Assembly (NCBI RefSeq): GCF_003515945.1
Contig: NZ_QWLM01000011.1
Location: 1-64,000, forward strand
Reading direction: 5' to 3'
DNA: 64,000 nucleotides
DNA from: Dermacoccus abyssi
GTDB lineage: Bacteria; Actinomycetota; Actinomycetes; Actinomycetales; Dermatophilaceae
Shown here in pieces: positions 17,815 to 25,563 of this stretch (its first letter is position 1; each line of letters opens with the position of its first letter). The notes beneath the pieces were generated by a model. It saw nothing but the letters and a program-made list of their open reading frames with translations. It was not told the DNA's origin and searched no databases. A program made the position numbers and the translations under genes.

Positions 17815-17961
17815 ATGAGCGACATGGGTAACGACAAGAACGCTTCCGACGTGGCCGACACGCCGACGCCCGACGCCGACGAGGCCGTCGACGAGCAGAC
17901 GGGCTCCGACCTCGAGGGCAACGCCAACGACGACGTCGTCGAGACCGAGGACGCCGGCTGA
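17815..17961 (+). CDS. Small, very acidic hypothetical protein (48 aa)
   Basis: The 48-residue product is rich in Asp and Glu and ends DDVVETEDAG, with a predicted pI far below 5 and no hydrophobic segment. A strong GAGGAGGA ribosome-binding site lies 5-6 bp before the ATG, and a strong terminator follows, so a real small gene is likely. Function is unknown. Such proteins may be stress-related or bind cations or basic proteins. Confidence 0.6.
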   Translation: MSDMGNDKNASDVADTPTPDADEAVDEQTGSDLEGNANDDVVETEDAG

Positions 17962-17979
17962 GCCGACCGATCCGACGAG

Positions 17980-18016
17980 AAGGGGCTGCCGCAGTTCGAC
18001 ACTGCGGCAGCCCCTT
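17980..18016. terminator. Bidirectional terminator
   Basis: Perfect 15-base arms AAGGGGCTGCCGCAG and CTGCGGCAGCCCCTT flank a 7-base loop. The hairpin sits between the small acidic gene (plus) and pheA (minus), which converge here, and has A/T residues at both edges so it can serve both. Confidence 0.85.
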
Positions 18017-18032
18017 TCGTCACATCTGTGCG

Positions 18033-19013
18033 TCAGCGCAGGGAGTCGAGCCACTCCTGGGCAGCGACGTAGGCCTCGTCGCTCGCGTCCGGGCGGACGT
18101 CGACCGGACGGCGGTCGGCGCGCGCGTAGGAACCGAGGAAGCGGACCTGCGCGGCAACGCGCTGCAGGCCCATGAGCGCCTCGCCGACGCGCTCGTCCGC
18201 GACGTGCCCGTCGACGTCGATGGAGAAGCAGTAGCTGCCCATCGCCGCACCGGTCGGGCGCGACTCGAGGCGCGTCATGCTGATGCCGCGCGTGGCGAGT
18301 TGTTCGAGCAGTTCGAGCAGACCACCGGGGCGGTCGTCGTGCTGGTAGAGCACGAGCGTCGTCTTGTCGTGGCCGGTCGGCTCCGGCGTCGAGCTTCCCC
18401 CGTCCCGCCCACGGGCACGCTTGACGAGGACGAAGCGCGTCACGGCCCCCACGTTGTCGCCGATGTCGGTGGCGAGCGTCTCCAGACCGAAGACCTGCGC
18501 GGCCATCGGCGCGCAGACGGCCGCCTGGTACTGGCCGACCTCACCGCGCGCGAGACCTTGCGCGGCGGCCGCCGTCGACAGCGTGGGCACGTACGTGGCT
18601 CCCGGCAGGTTCTTCGCCATCCACCCGCGCACCTGCGGCCAGGCGTGCGAGTGCGAGCCGACGCCGGTGATCGCGTCCTCACGCGTGCCGGGGCGCACCG
18701 CCAGGACGAACGTGATCGGCACGAGCACCTCGCCGACGAGCCGCAGCGTGCCCTCCGAGTGCTCGGAGTTCAGGGCGTCGAGCGTCGAACTGACGCCACC
18801 TTCGACGCTGTTCTCGATCGGCACCATGACGGCGTCGACCTCACCCTCGCGCACCGCGTCGAGCGCGGCCGGGACGGTGGCGTAGGGCACCGACTCGGCC
18901 AGCAGCGCCTCCGCGGCCTCCGCATCGTTGTGCTGGTGGTGCCACTGACCCAGCGCCGCCTGGGTGAAGGTGCCCTCGGGGCCGAAGTAGCCGAAGGTCT
19001 CGCGTGCGCTCAC
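18033..19013 (-). CDS. pheA: Prephenate dehydratase
   Basis: The 326-aa monofunctional enzyme converts prephenate to phenylpyruvate in phenylalanine synthesis. The catalytic domain starts GYFGPEGTFTQAAL and contains the diagnostic VPIENSVEGGV and the Thr-Arg-Phe motif in NVGAVTRFVLV. The C-terminal ACT domain has DRPGGLLELLEQLATRGISM and the ESRP motif (RLESRPTG), which bind phenylalanine for feedback control. Length is normal. The start overlaps the DUF4446 gene stop by 4 bp, so both are in one operon. Confidence 0.95.
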   Translation of the reverse strand: MSARETFGYFGPEGTFTQAALGQWHHQHNDAEAAEALLAESVPYATVPAALDAVREGEVDAVMVPIENSVEGGVSSTLDALNSEHSEGTLRLVGEVLVPITFVLAVRPGTREDAITGVGSHSHAWPQVRGWMAKNLPGATYVPTLSTAAAAQGLARGEVGQYQAAVCAPMAAQVFGLETLATDIGDNVGAVTRFVLVKRARGRDGGSSTPEPTGHDKTTLVLYQHDDRPGGLLELLEQLATRGISMTRLESRPTGAAMGSYCFSIDVDGHVADERVGEALMGLQRVAAQVRFLGSYARADRRPVDVRPDASDEAYVAAQEWLDSLR

Positions 19014-19438
19014 GGTGTCTCTTTCCCGGCCCGCGCTGCCGCGACGGCCTGCTTCTCCTCGGGCGTGAGCTCGATCGAGCTCCGCCCGTTCTCGATGCTC
19101 TTGGCGTAGGTGCGCGACTCGCTGCGCGCGTGGATCGACGAGATGACGAGCCCGTCACCGTCGTCGTCGAGCAGGGCCGCGGAGAACGACAGGCGCCCCG
19201 CGATGTCGCCGAACGCGTCGTAACGCACGAGCGCCACACGCTTGAGGCTGTCGCCTGCGTCGTCGGTTGCGCTGCGAAGTTCGCTTCGCGCGGAAGCGAG
19301 TTCTCGCGCAACCTCCTTCGGGCCGTCGCCGTCACCCCAGAGCACCCGGAAGCGCCGTTCCAACGTCACGACGCGCCACAGCGAGACCACCGCGACGAGG
19401 CACGCCACGGCAGCGACGGCGAGAGCGGCGATCAGCAT
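19010..19438 (-). CDS. DUF4446 family membrane-anchored protein
   Basis: The 142-aa protein begins with one transmembrane helix (LIAALAVAAVACLVAVVSLW), then a charged coiled region, then the DUF4446 core with ALVRYDAFGDIAGRLSFSAA, LLDDDGDGLVISSIHAR and SRTYAKSIENGRS. DUF4446 is common in Gram-positive bacteria, often next to central-metabolism or chromosome-partition genes. Its function is unknown. It is upstream of and overlaps pheA. Confidence 0.85.
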   Translation of the reverse strand: MLIAALAVAAVACLVAVVSLWRVVTLERRFRVLWGDGDGPKEVARELASARSELRSATDDAGDSLKRVALVRYDAFGDIAGRLSFSAALLDDDGDGLVISSIHARSESRTYAKSIENGRSSIELTPEEKQAVAAARAGKETP

Positions 19439-19471
19439 TGGTTCAGCCTAGGGAAACTCGAGCAGCCCGCG

Positions 19472-20107
19472 TCAGGCCGGTACCCAGCTCGGGAACTCGA
19501 CGCCCGCGAGCCCGGCGATCATGAGCGCGGCGAAGATGAGGCAGACGACGCCGCCCGCAGCGCGTATCGTGGACAGGCTGATGCGGTTGAGCAGCGCGCG
19601 GCCGACAGCCGCACCGAGGCCCGAGACGAGCGCGAGCGCCGTGAACGCGGCGATGCCGACGGCCCACGGATTGCCGCCTCGGGCGACGAACCCGGCCGTC
19701 GCGAGCTGCGACAGGTCGCCCCACTCGGCGAGGAAGAGGATGAGGAAGCTCGCGCTGATCGCCTTGAGGCCCTCGGCGGGCTTCGCCTTGCCGGCGAACT
19801 CCTCCTCGGCCTCGTCGCCCTCGGCGGCAGCGTCCTTGGCGCCCTTGATGAGCAGGATGCCGGCCACGAGGAAAAGCAGCGCGACGACGACGTGAACCGG
19901 CGTCTCCGGCAGCTTGCTCAGTACAGCACCGAACGCGACGGCGACGAACGTCTGCACGAGGAACGCCGACGCCACCCCGATCCACACGTACAACGGGCGG
20001 TACTTCGTCGCGAGAACGAGCGTCGCGATGAACGTCTTGTCGGGCAGTTCCACGAGGAACAGCGTCGTGAAGACGGTCAGCATGAGGGCGATATCCACGC
20101 TGGCCAA
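19472..20107 (-). CDS. TMEM165/GDT1 (UPF0016) family cation transporter
   Basis: The 211-aa membrane protein has about six helices in two homologous halves. The two family motifs are present: ELPDKTFIATLV near residue 20 (consensus E-x-G-D-K-T, with Pro for Gly) and EWGDLSQLATAG in the second half. Members move Mn2+ or Ca2+ across membranes. Bacterial ones are usually manganese exporters. An acidic cytosolic loop (AAEGDEAEEEFAGKAK) separates the halves. No riboswitch is evident upstream. Confidence 0.85.
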   Translation of the reverse strand: MASVDIALMLTVFTTLFLVELPDKTFIATLVLATKYRPLYVWIGVASAFLVQTFVAVAFGAVLSKLPETPVHVVVALLFLVAGILLIKGAKDAAAEGDEAEEEFAGKAKPAEGLKAISASFLILFLAEWGDLSQLATAGFVARGGNPWAVGIAAFTALALVSGLGAAVGRALLNRISLSTIRAAGGVVCLIFAALMIAGLAGVEFPSWVPA

Positions 20108-20178
20108 CGATACGCGAGCCGCGAGCCGGGCCGCCGGGGACTCACCTCCGTCTCAGGGCCGACACCTATGCTTGAGCG

Positions 20179-22347
20179 ATGTTCCGCCGGTGGCTCGTCA
20201 GCGTCCTCGCGGCCGCGCTGGCGTTCGCGGCAGCGGCGTTCGGCATCAGCATGATCAAGGGCGACCGGCCTCCCACGCACCGCGTTCAGCCCGGCAACCT
20301 CGTCGTCATCGGCATGCCGGGCCTCACGTGGAGCGACATCAACGAGGAGACCACTCCGACGCTGGCGCAGATGGCCGGTCACGGCGCCATCGGTAACCAA
20401 CTCGTGCGCGCCATCAGCGCCCACACGTGCAGCGACGCGGCGTGGGTGACGTTGGGCGCCGGCGCCCGCACTCCCATGGGCTACGGGCCCCCGATGGCGT
20501 CCAGTTCCGGCACCAACTCGTTCTGCCCCGAGCCCGTCACCGGCGTTCACAACCCGACGACCCAGACCTACACCTTCCACCAGTGGGACACGTGGTCGAA
20601 GGCCGCCTTCCGACGCAACATCCCTTCCCGGATGGGCCTCGTGGCGAGCACCCTCGAGGACGACCAACAGTGCGTCGCCGCCGTCGGCGAGCGCGCCACG
20701 CTCGCCGCCGCGAACCGCGACGGCTTCGTCAGCCACTACTCACCGACGCTCACCAAGGACGCCCTCAGCGCCTGCCCGGTGACCTTCGTGTCCCTCGAGA
20801 GTCGCAACGACGCAGAGCTACGCTACGTCATCGACAACGCGCCCATCGACACCACGTTCCTCGTCACCGGTCTCACCGACGACGAGCGACCCGAGTCGCC
20901 GCGCGCCATCATTCTCGACGGGCCGAACATCGGCGGCGGCATGCTGCGTTCGCGCTCGACGCGCCAGCCCGGCCTCGTGACGACGACCGACATCTCCGCG
21001 TTCATCCTCGAACGTGTGCCGAACCCGCCGACGCTCGGTGAGGGCAGGCCCCTCTCGGTCGAACGCACGTCGACACCCGCGACGATCCGCTCGGTCCACA
21101 ACATGCAGACCCTGTTGCGCACCGAGCACAACCTCATTGCGCCGTTCTTCACCTGGGTGTTCTGCATCGCCCTGGCACTCGCGCTCGTGGGAGTCGGGCT
21201 GTTCGTGCGGGCGCGACGGCTTTCCGGCGGCCACCTGACGCCGCCGTCACGAAAGGACGCCGAGGCCGAGAGCCCACAGGTGACTCGAGCCCGGCGACTC
21301 AACCGATGGTGGTGGAGCGTGGCGGCCGCGCTCCTCGCCAGCGTGCCGGTCGCCACGTTCCTCGCGAACCTCTACGCCTGGTACCTGCACGAGCACGCCC
21401 TCGTGCGCTACGGGTTGAGCGTGCTCGTCGTGCTCGTGCCGACGGCGATCGTCGCCTTCCTCGGGCCGTGGCGCAGGTGGACGCCTGGGCCGGCCGTTTT
21501 CCTCGCGGGGTTCACCGCCGTCACGCTCGCCATGGACGTCGTGCAGGGTTCGCGCCTGCAACTCGTGTCGATGCTCGGCCTGCAGCCGGTGTACGGCGGG
21601 CGTCACTTCGGTATGGGCAACGTCGGGTACGCGCTGTTCATGACGTCCGCGCTGTTCGTGGCCGCGATGCTCGCCGGGCGCTACCGCGCGATGAAGCGGC
21701 CCCGTTTGGCGCTGCTCACGGTGCTCGCCATCGGCGTGCCCGCGATCCTCGTCAACGGGGTGCCGCAGTGGGGCAACGAGGGCGGCGGCTCGGCGGCGTT
21801 CGTGCCCGCGCTCGTGTACCTCGCCATGCGTGCGCGCGGATGGCGCATCACGTTCACGCGCCTCATCGCGGCCGCTTTCGCTGGTGTTGTCTTCGTTCTC
21901 GGCGTCGCATGGCTGGACTACCTGCGCGGCGAGACGGAGCGAACCCACCTCGGCGACGTGTTCGCCGGGCTCATCGGCGACGGGCAGATCAACCCCGTCA
22001 AGCGCATCCTCTACACGAACTGGAACATGCTCAACCAGCACTGGTTCCACTGGCTCGTGCCCCTCGGGCTGCTCGTCGCGGTCGTCGTGACGGCCTTCCC
22101 GACGGGCCCGGGACGCTTCCTCCAGCCGCTCTTCGTGCGTGTGCCGATGCTGCGCCACGGGCTCATCGCCATCATCATCATGCTCGGTTTCGGGTTCATC
22201 GCGAACGACTCGGGCACGTCGATCCCGCCCGCCGGCGCACTCGTCGTCATCCCCCTGCTCGTGCTGACGGCCGCCCGCCTCACGTCGTCGGCCACCTACG
22301 AGGCGCCCCGCGTGCCTGCGGCCGGTCGGCTGCCGTCGAAGAAGTGA
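20179..22347 (+). CDS. Large membrane protein with an extracytoplasmic alkaline-phosphatase-fold-like domain
   Basis: The 722-aa protein starts with a signal-anchor helix (LVSVLAAALAFAAAAFGISM). About 300 extracytoplasmic residues follow, containing LVVIGMPGLTWSDINEETTP and SDAAWVTLGAGAR, which look like the start of an alkaline-phosphatase/sulfatase-type fold. Then come about ten transmembrane helices, including HFGMGNVGYALFMTSALFVA, which resembles a conserved actinobacterial membrane family. The catalytic metal ligands are not clear, so enzymatic activity is uncertain. TATGCT lies 7 bp before the ATG, suggesting a leaderless transcript. Confidence 0.6.
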   Translation: MFRRWLVSVLAAALAFAAAAFGISMIKGDRPPTHRVQPGNLVVIGMPGLTWSDINEETTPTLAQMAGHGAIGNQLVRAISAHTCSDAAWVTLGAGARTPMGYGPPMASSSGTNSFCPEPVTGVHNPTTQTYTFHQWDTWSKAAFRRNIPSRMGLVASTLEDDQQCVAAVGERATLAAANRDGFVSHYSPTLTKDALSACPVTFVSLESRNDAELRYVIDNAPIDTTFLVTGLTDDERPESPRAIILDGPNIGGGMLRSRSTRQPGLVTTTDISAFILERVPNPPTLGEGRPLSVERTSTPATIRSVHNMQTLLRTEHNLIAPFFTWVFCIALALALVGVGLFVRARRLSGGHLTPPSRKDAEAESPQVTRARRLNRWWWSVAAALLASVPVATFLANLYAWYLHEHALVRYGLSVLVVLVPTAIVAFLGPWRRWTPGPAVFLAGFTAVTLAMDVVQGSRLQLVSMLGLQPVYGGRHFGMGNVGYALFMTSALFVAAMLAGRYRAMKRPRLALLTVLAIGVPAILVNGVPQWGNEGGGSAAFVPALVYLAMRARGWRITFTRLIAAAFAGVVFVLGVAWLDYLRGETERTHLGDVFAGLIGDGQINPVKRILYTNWNMLNQHWFHWLVPLGLLVAVVVTAFPTGPGRFLQPLFVRVPMLRHGLIAIIIMLGFGFIANDSGTSIPPAGALVVIPLLVLTAARLTSSATYEAPRVPAAGRLPSKK

Positions 22348-22460
22348 CGCGAGCGCTCAAGGGTGCCGCGCCGAGGCGGGGTTGAGGACTCAACGCGCCC
22401 TGACGGCGAGCACGCACCTGGCACCGCGTCACCTCGCCGCCGCGTTCCCCCGAACGCACT

Positions 22461-22491
22461 GCGCCCCTCGTCCGAACCGGACGAGGGGCGC
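22461..22491. terminator. Terminator between convergent genes
   Basis: Perfect 13-base arms GCGCCCCTCGTCC and GGACGAGGGGCGC flank a 5-base loop, just beyond the stops of the membrane protein (plus) and the DUF5926 gene (minus). Confidence 0.8.
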
Positions 22492-22503
22492 AGGTGGCGA
22501 CGC

Positions 22504-23403
22504 TCAGCGAAGCGTGATCTGGCGCGAGACGATGCCGTTGCGTGCTCGGCGCTCCTCGGCATCGAGCGGCGTCGAATCGAGCGAGGCGTAGGCCTCCTCG
22601 TAGGCGGCGGCGAGTTCGAGCATCGGCTTGCGCTGTTCCTCGGGCAGACGCGTGGTGACGACCTCCCACACCGGCGTCAGCACCCCGCAGGCACGGAAGG
22701 CGCCGAGGAGACGGCCGTCGTCGTCGTTGCTCGGCATGCGGCCCTTGCCCGACGCGGAGAGGCGCGCGAGAGCGTCGGTGGCCTTGTTCTCCTCCTGCGG
22801 GAGCACCCAGCGCACGAAAGCGCGGTCGCCGATGAGCACCCAGTACGCCGAGTCGACGCCGGGCAGCTTGAAGGTGGGAGCGATGGAGTCGTTGGCGTCC
22901 TCCATCGAGATGGAGGCCTCTTCGCCGACCTCGTGGTCCTCGGGAATCCAGAAGTCGAACGTGTCGTGCACCGTGGGCTCGAGCGAGGTGCTCGTGAGGA
23001 TGTCCTGCAGACGCGGGGTGGCGGCGCTGACGGGCGGCATCGCGGCGAGCGGCTGACCCGGCTCGAGCTGCGTGACGGCGATGAGCTGCGCGGCGACGTC
23101 ACGGCTGGCGTCGCCGGAGCCGCCGCCGGTCTGCAGCGCGACCATCATCTCGCCACTCTCGCGACGCAGGCCGGGCCACGCCATCGGCAGGATGGTGGCG
23201 ATGATCGCCTCGTGCTCGGTGCCGTCGACCTCGAAGGTGACCTTCGCGGTGGCGGACGGCACGATCTCGCGCATGGCGACCCAGTCGGTCTCGTTCGCGA
23301 GGCCCTCGAAGGGGCGCGCGACGAACGGCGCCGGCTGCTGCGAGGGGTCTTTCGCGACCCGGTTTTCCTTGCCCTTACGGCGTGAAGCCTTACCCATGGG
23401 CAC
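22504..23403 (-). CDS. DUF5926 family protein
   Basis: The 299-aa cytosolic protein begins with a basic segment GKASRRKGKENRVAKDPS followed by PFVARPFEGLANETDWVAMR, the hallmark of an actinobacterial family annotated DUF5926. It has no membrane helix and no catalytic motif that can be recognised. An EEQRKPMLELAAAYEEAYASL helix lies near the C-terminus. Start choices are GTG at 23403 or ATG at 23397 (MGKASRRKG), and the latter matches the family better. Function is unknown. Confidence 0.75.
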   Translation of the reverse strand: MPMGKASRRKGKENRVAKDPSQQPAPFVARPFEGLANETDWVAMREIVPSATAKVTFEVDGTEHEAIIATILPMAWPGLRRESGEMMVALQTGGGSGDASRDVAAQLIAVTQLEPGQPLAAMPPVSAATPRLQDILTSTSLEPTVHDTFDFWIPEDHEVGEEASISMEDANDSIAPTFKLPGVDSAYWVLIGDRAFVRWVLPQEENKATDALARLSASGKGRMPSNDDDGRLLGAFRACGVLTPVWEVVTTRLPEEQRKPMLELAAAYEEAYASLDSTPLDAEERRARNGIVSRQITLR

Positions 23404-23514
23404 GATTCTAGGCGTGACAACGCCGGGGTGCTTGCCCCGCCGTCGCGCGAGGTATCAGCGGCTGATGGGTGGGCGTCGACCCGTGGTGTCCGGGGACGTT
23501 GTGTGGATCCGGGG

Positions 23515-23526
23515 GCGATATATCGC
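23515..23526. promoter_or_regulatory. Perfect AT-core palindrome GCGATATATCGC
   Basis: This 12-base perfect palindrome is the only AT-rich stretch in a 180-bp GC-rich gap between the DUF5926 gene and the RsbW-like kinase. Both flanking genes are on the minus strand and the site lies downstream of the kinase stop. It may be a protein-binding site acting on the DUF5926 promoter, about 110 bp upstream of its start. No partner copy was noticed. Confidence 0.3.
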
Positions 23527-23583
23527 GGCCAGATCGAGACAAGTGCCCCGGCCAGGAAGTCGGCCTGGCGGCGGAGGCGGGCG

Positions 23584-24000
23584 TCAGGCGCGGCGGCGGC
23601 TCGGGCCGCCGAGGCTGGCCCACACGGTGCGGCCGTTGCGCTCGTCGGTGACGCCCCACTCGTGCGCGAGGGAGCGGACGATGCGCAGCCCGCGGCCGGC
23701 GTTGACCCACTCGGCCTTGGGCTTGGGGACGGGGACGTCGTCGCTGCCGCCGTCGGTGACCTCGACCTCGACGCGGGGCGCGCGCACCTTCCAGTGCACG
23801 CGGATGCTGCCGTCGGCGAGGGGCTTGGCGTGGCGGATCGCGTTCGTGACGAGTTCGCTGACGACCATCTCGCACTCGCTGATGATGTCGTCCTCGATGG
23901 TGCCGTCGGAGAGGTCGTCGACGATCGCGTGGCGAATCTTGGGCACCGACTCCAGGCTCCAGTCGAGGCGGACGGTGCGGACGCGGGCATCGCTCGACAT
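23584..24000 (-). CDS. RsbW-like serine kinase / anti-sigma regulatory ATPase
   Basis: The 138-aa protein has the HATPase_c fold: CEMVVSELVTNAIRHA is the N-box, VEVTDGGSD the G1 box and GRGLRIVRSLAHEWGV the G2 region. These match single-domain RsbW/SpoIIAB-type ATPases that control sigma or other factors in actinobacteria. The start at 24000 (MSSDARVRTVRLDW) is preferred because GAGGAA lies 6 bp upstream. The frame extends to 24096 without conserved residues. No sigma factor or antagonist is adjacent, so the target is unknown. Confidence 0.8.
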   Translation of the reverse strand: MSSDARVRTVRLDWSLESVPKIRHAIVDDLSDGTIEDDIISECEMVVSELVTNAIRHAKPLADGSIRVHWKVRAPRVEVEVTDGGSDDVPVPKPKAEWVNAGRGLRIVRSLAHEWGVTDERNGRTVWASLGGPSRRRA

Positions 24001-24104
24001 GTGGTTCCTCGTCATGTGGTTCGTTGAGGCGCCGTCGTGGCGCACTTTCGCCCACCTTGCCACAGATGTCAACGGACGTGCGGCTGGGGTGGGCACCGTG
24101 CGGT

Positions 24105-24182
24105 GCGCCGCGACGGATACGAGCGGAATGGGTGACTTCGAGCGGCAGAGCGCTCGGATTCACCCATATCGCTCGACGTCAC
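24105..24182. repeat. Hairpin repeat family A, copy 1
   Basis: This 78-bp element is 82% identical (64/78 by hand alignment) to one at 36320-36397 in the same orientation. It folds into a long outer stem (CGAGCGGAATGGGTGA with TCACCCATATCGCTCG, one A-A mismatch and one G-T pair) enclosing a short inner hairpin (CGAGCG/CGCTCG). Stem changes between copies keep pairing, while the loop is free to vary. The two copies bracket the defence island. Confidence 0.85.
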
Positions 24183-24221
24183 ATACCGGCCGGGGATGGA
24201 GCTGGCGTCCCGGCCTCGGTG

Positions 24222-24617
24222 TCAATGGCTGTGCGGTTCTGGAGGCAGTCGCCGAAGCGGCAGTCGCTGGTCGATGCTGAACGCTGCCGCCTGCAAGGCT
24301 CCGCGGGCGTGGGGCCACACGGCATCGAGGGCGCCGCGAGCGTCGGATTCGGGCCAATCCGGAGCGAAACTCTCATCATTCGGCCCTGCAAACTCACACA
24401 GAAGCTCAGCGCGAACGGCGCACATGCCGTCGTCCTCGGTGGCGGTGATGTCGATACGAACCCGGGCCGCCTTCTCGAAGTGGGCCGCGTCGAAACTCGC
24501 ACTCATCTTGCCCGCGAGAGGAGCCCACTCGGGTAGCTCGTCGTCAGCTTTCACGGCCGCGCTGGTGCTCAACACCGTCACCGCTCGCAGCTCCACGTCG
24601 ACCCCGGCGATCAGCAC
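24222..24617 (-). CDS. SecB-like chaperone of a toxin-antitoxin-chaperone triad (putative)
   Basis: The 131-aa protein resembles SecB-fold proteins such as the Rv1957 chaperone of mycobacterial TAC systems. The C-terminal half shows AVWPHARGALQAAAFSIDQR then LPLRRLPPEP, similar to the SecB end with its FPxxR, G/A-rich helix and L-P-P segment. The central strand VRIDITATEDDGMCAVRAEL fits the SecB beta-sheet. The GTG start lies 2 bp after the XRE gene stop, so the two are coupled. In TAC systems this chaperone protects an unstable HigA antitoxin. The assignment is by context and weak similarity. Confidence 0.55.
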   Translation of the reverse strand: MLIAGVDVELRAVTVLSTSAAVKADDELPEWAPLAGKMSASFDAAHFEKAARVRIDITATEDDGMCAVRAELLCEFAGPNDESFAPDWPESDARGALDAVWPHARGALQAAAFSIDQRLPLRRLPPEPHSH

Positions 24618-24619
24618 GG

Positions 24620-24997
24620 TCAGCCACCCACGGCGAAGATCATGGTGCGGGCATCGCGTCGCGCACGAGGCACTCCCACCACCGGAGCGGCATCTTCGGG
24701 CTCGATGTCGACGGTCAACGTCGGGCGGGCAGGGTTGACGACGTGTCGCACCTCTGCGCCCACGGCGATGGCATAGCGACGCAGCGATGACAGGTGGAGA
24801 TCGCGGTTTCCTGCTTCGATGCGCGCGACACCGCTCTGCGAGATCCCCATGCGTTCGCCCACGTCACCTTGGGAGAGATTCTTCCCCTTGCGCAGCTCGA
24901 CGAGGCGGCTCAGCCACTCCTCCTCGTGCACGAGGTTGCGCTCGGCGAGACGATCCTCGTCCGTCTCTGGCCCGAAGATGTCATCGAGAAAATCCAT
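24620..24997 (-). CDS. XRE-family (HigA-like) antitoxin/regulator
   Basis: The 125-aa protein contains a clear helix-turn-helix at residues about 35-80: LVELRKGKNLSQGDVGERMG and ISQSGVARIEAGNRDLHLSS. The C-terminal tail (about 45 residues, ending ARTMIFAVGG) could be a chaperone-addiction segment as in TAC HigA proteins. The start at 24997 (MDFLDDIF) avoids a seven-residue extension. A dyad operator lies 24 bp upstream. The RelE-like gene precedes it and the SecB-like gene follows. Confidence 0.75.
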   Translation of the reverse strand: MDFLDDIFGPETDEDRLAERNLVHEEEWLSRLVELRKGKNLSQGDVGERMGISQSGVARIEAGNRDLHLSSLRRYAIAVGAEVRHVVNPARPTLTVDIEPEDAAPVVGVPRARRDARTMIFAVGG

Positions 24998-25021
24998 CAC
25001 ACACCCCCACGTATGCACTCA

Positions 25022-25045
25022 GAGTCATATGCCCCAGTATGACTC
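25022..25045. promoter_or_regulatory. Operator-like dyad GAGTCATA-N8-TATGACTC
   Basis: Perfect 8-base arms with an 8-base spacer lie between the toxin-like gene and the XRE gene. The toxin stop codon falls at the edge of the dyad. XRE antitoxins usually bind such sites to repress their own transcription, so this may control an internal promoter for the antitoxin and chaperone genes. Confidence 0.7.
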
Positions 25046-25508
25046 ATGAACTGAAATGCGCGAGGCGTACCGCCTCAGCCTCGTCCATGTGCCCGTTCTG
25101 GGCTGCGCGCCACCCTGCTGTGTCGGGGTACTTGGCCCGGAACGTCAGGAAGGTGAGCTCATCGAGGTGCTCGGGCTCGGTGAAATACAGCCGGGCTGCC
25201 AGGTGAGCACCGTCCTCGTCGATGACGTTCTTCCACCGCATCTCGAGCACGAGTGGCCGCCGCACGGATTGTTTGACGTCATGCGCGCATCCCCTCTGCG
25301 ACGGGCCGCAGGGACAGAACTGCAATGTGCCTTCCAACGCCCGGTCGCGCTTGCGCTTGATCTGGGCGCGCAGGTCGGCGCGAACCGCCGGCGGCAGCGA
25401 CGCCAGCATCTCGCGCAGGCCAGGGTCTGCTCGAGCAACATCCGGCGTCACCCACATCGCGGCGCCGTCACGCGTCGACCGCACTCCGGGCGGCCACGCC
25501 AGCCTCAT
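25044..25508 (-). CDS. Putative RelE/HigB-fold toxin
   Basis: The 154-aa protein has a basic helical region (VRADLRAQIKRKRDRALEG), strands VLEMRWKNVIDEDGAHLAAR and LYFTEPEHLDELTFLTFRAK, and a C-terminal helix QNGHMDEAEAVRLAHF. The arrangement R-L-Y-F ... L-x-F-x-x-K ... helix is reminiscent of HigB/RelE-type endoribonucleases. Catalytic residues vary too much to confirm. A cysteine-rich stretch (QFCPCGPSQRGCAHDVKQ) is unusual for that family and may bind metal. Position before an XRE antitoxin and a SecB-like gene supports the role. ATG 25508 is preferred, while ATG 25457 is possible. Confidence 0.45.
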   Translation of the reverse strand: MRLAWPPGVRSTRDGAAMWVTPDVARADPGLREMLASLPPAVRADLRAQIKRKRDRALEGTLQFCPCGPSQRGCAHDVKQSVRRPLVLEMRWKNVIDEDGAHLAARLYFTEPEHLDELTFLTFRAKYPDTAGWRAAQNGHMDEAEAVRLAHFSS

Positions 25509-25563
25509 CCGGCACCTTCACTCATCATGATCCCGAGAGTGCCACCCGCCACCGACAAGCGCC

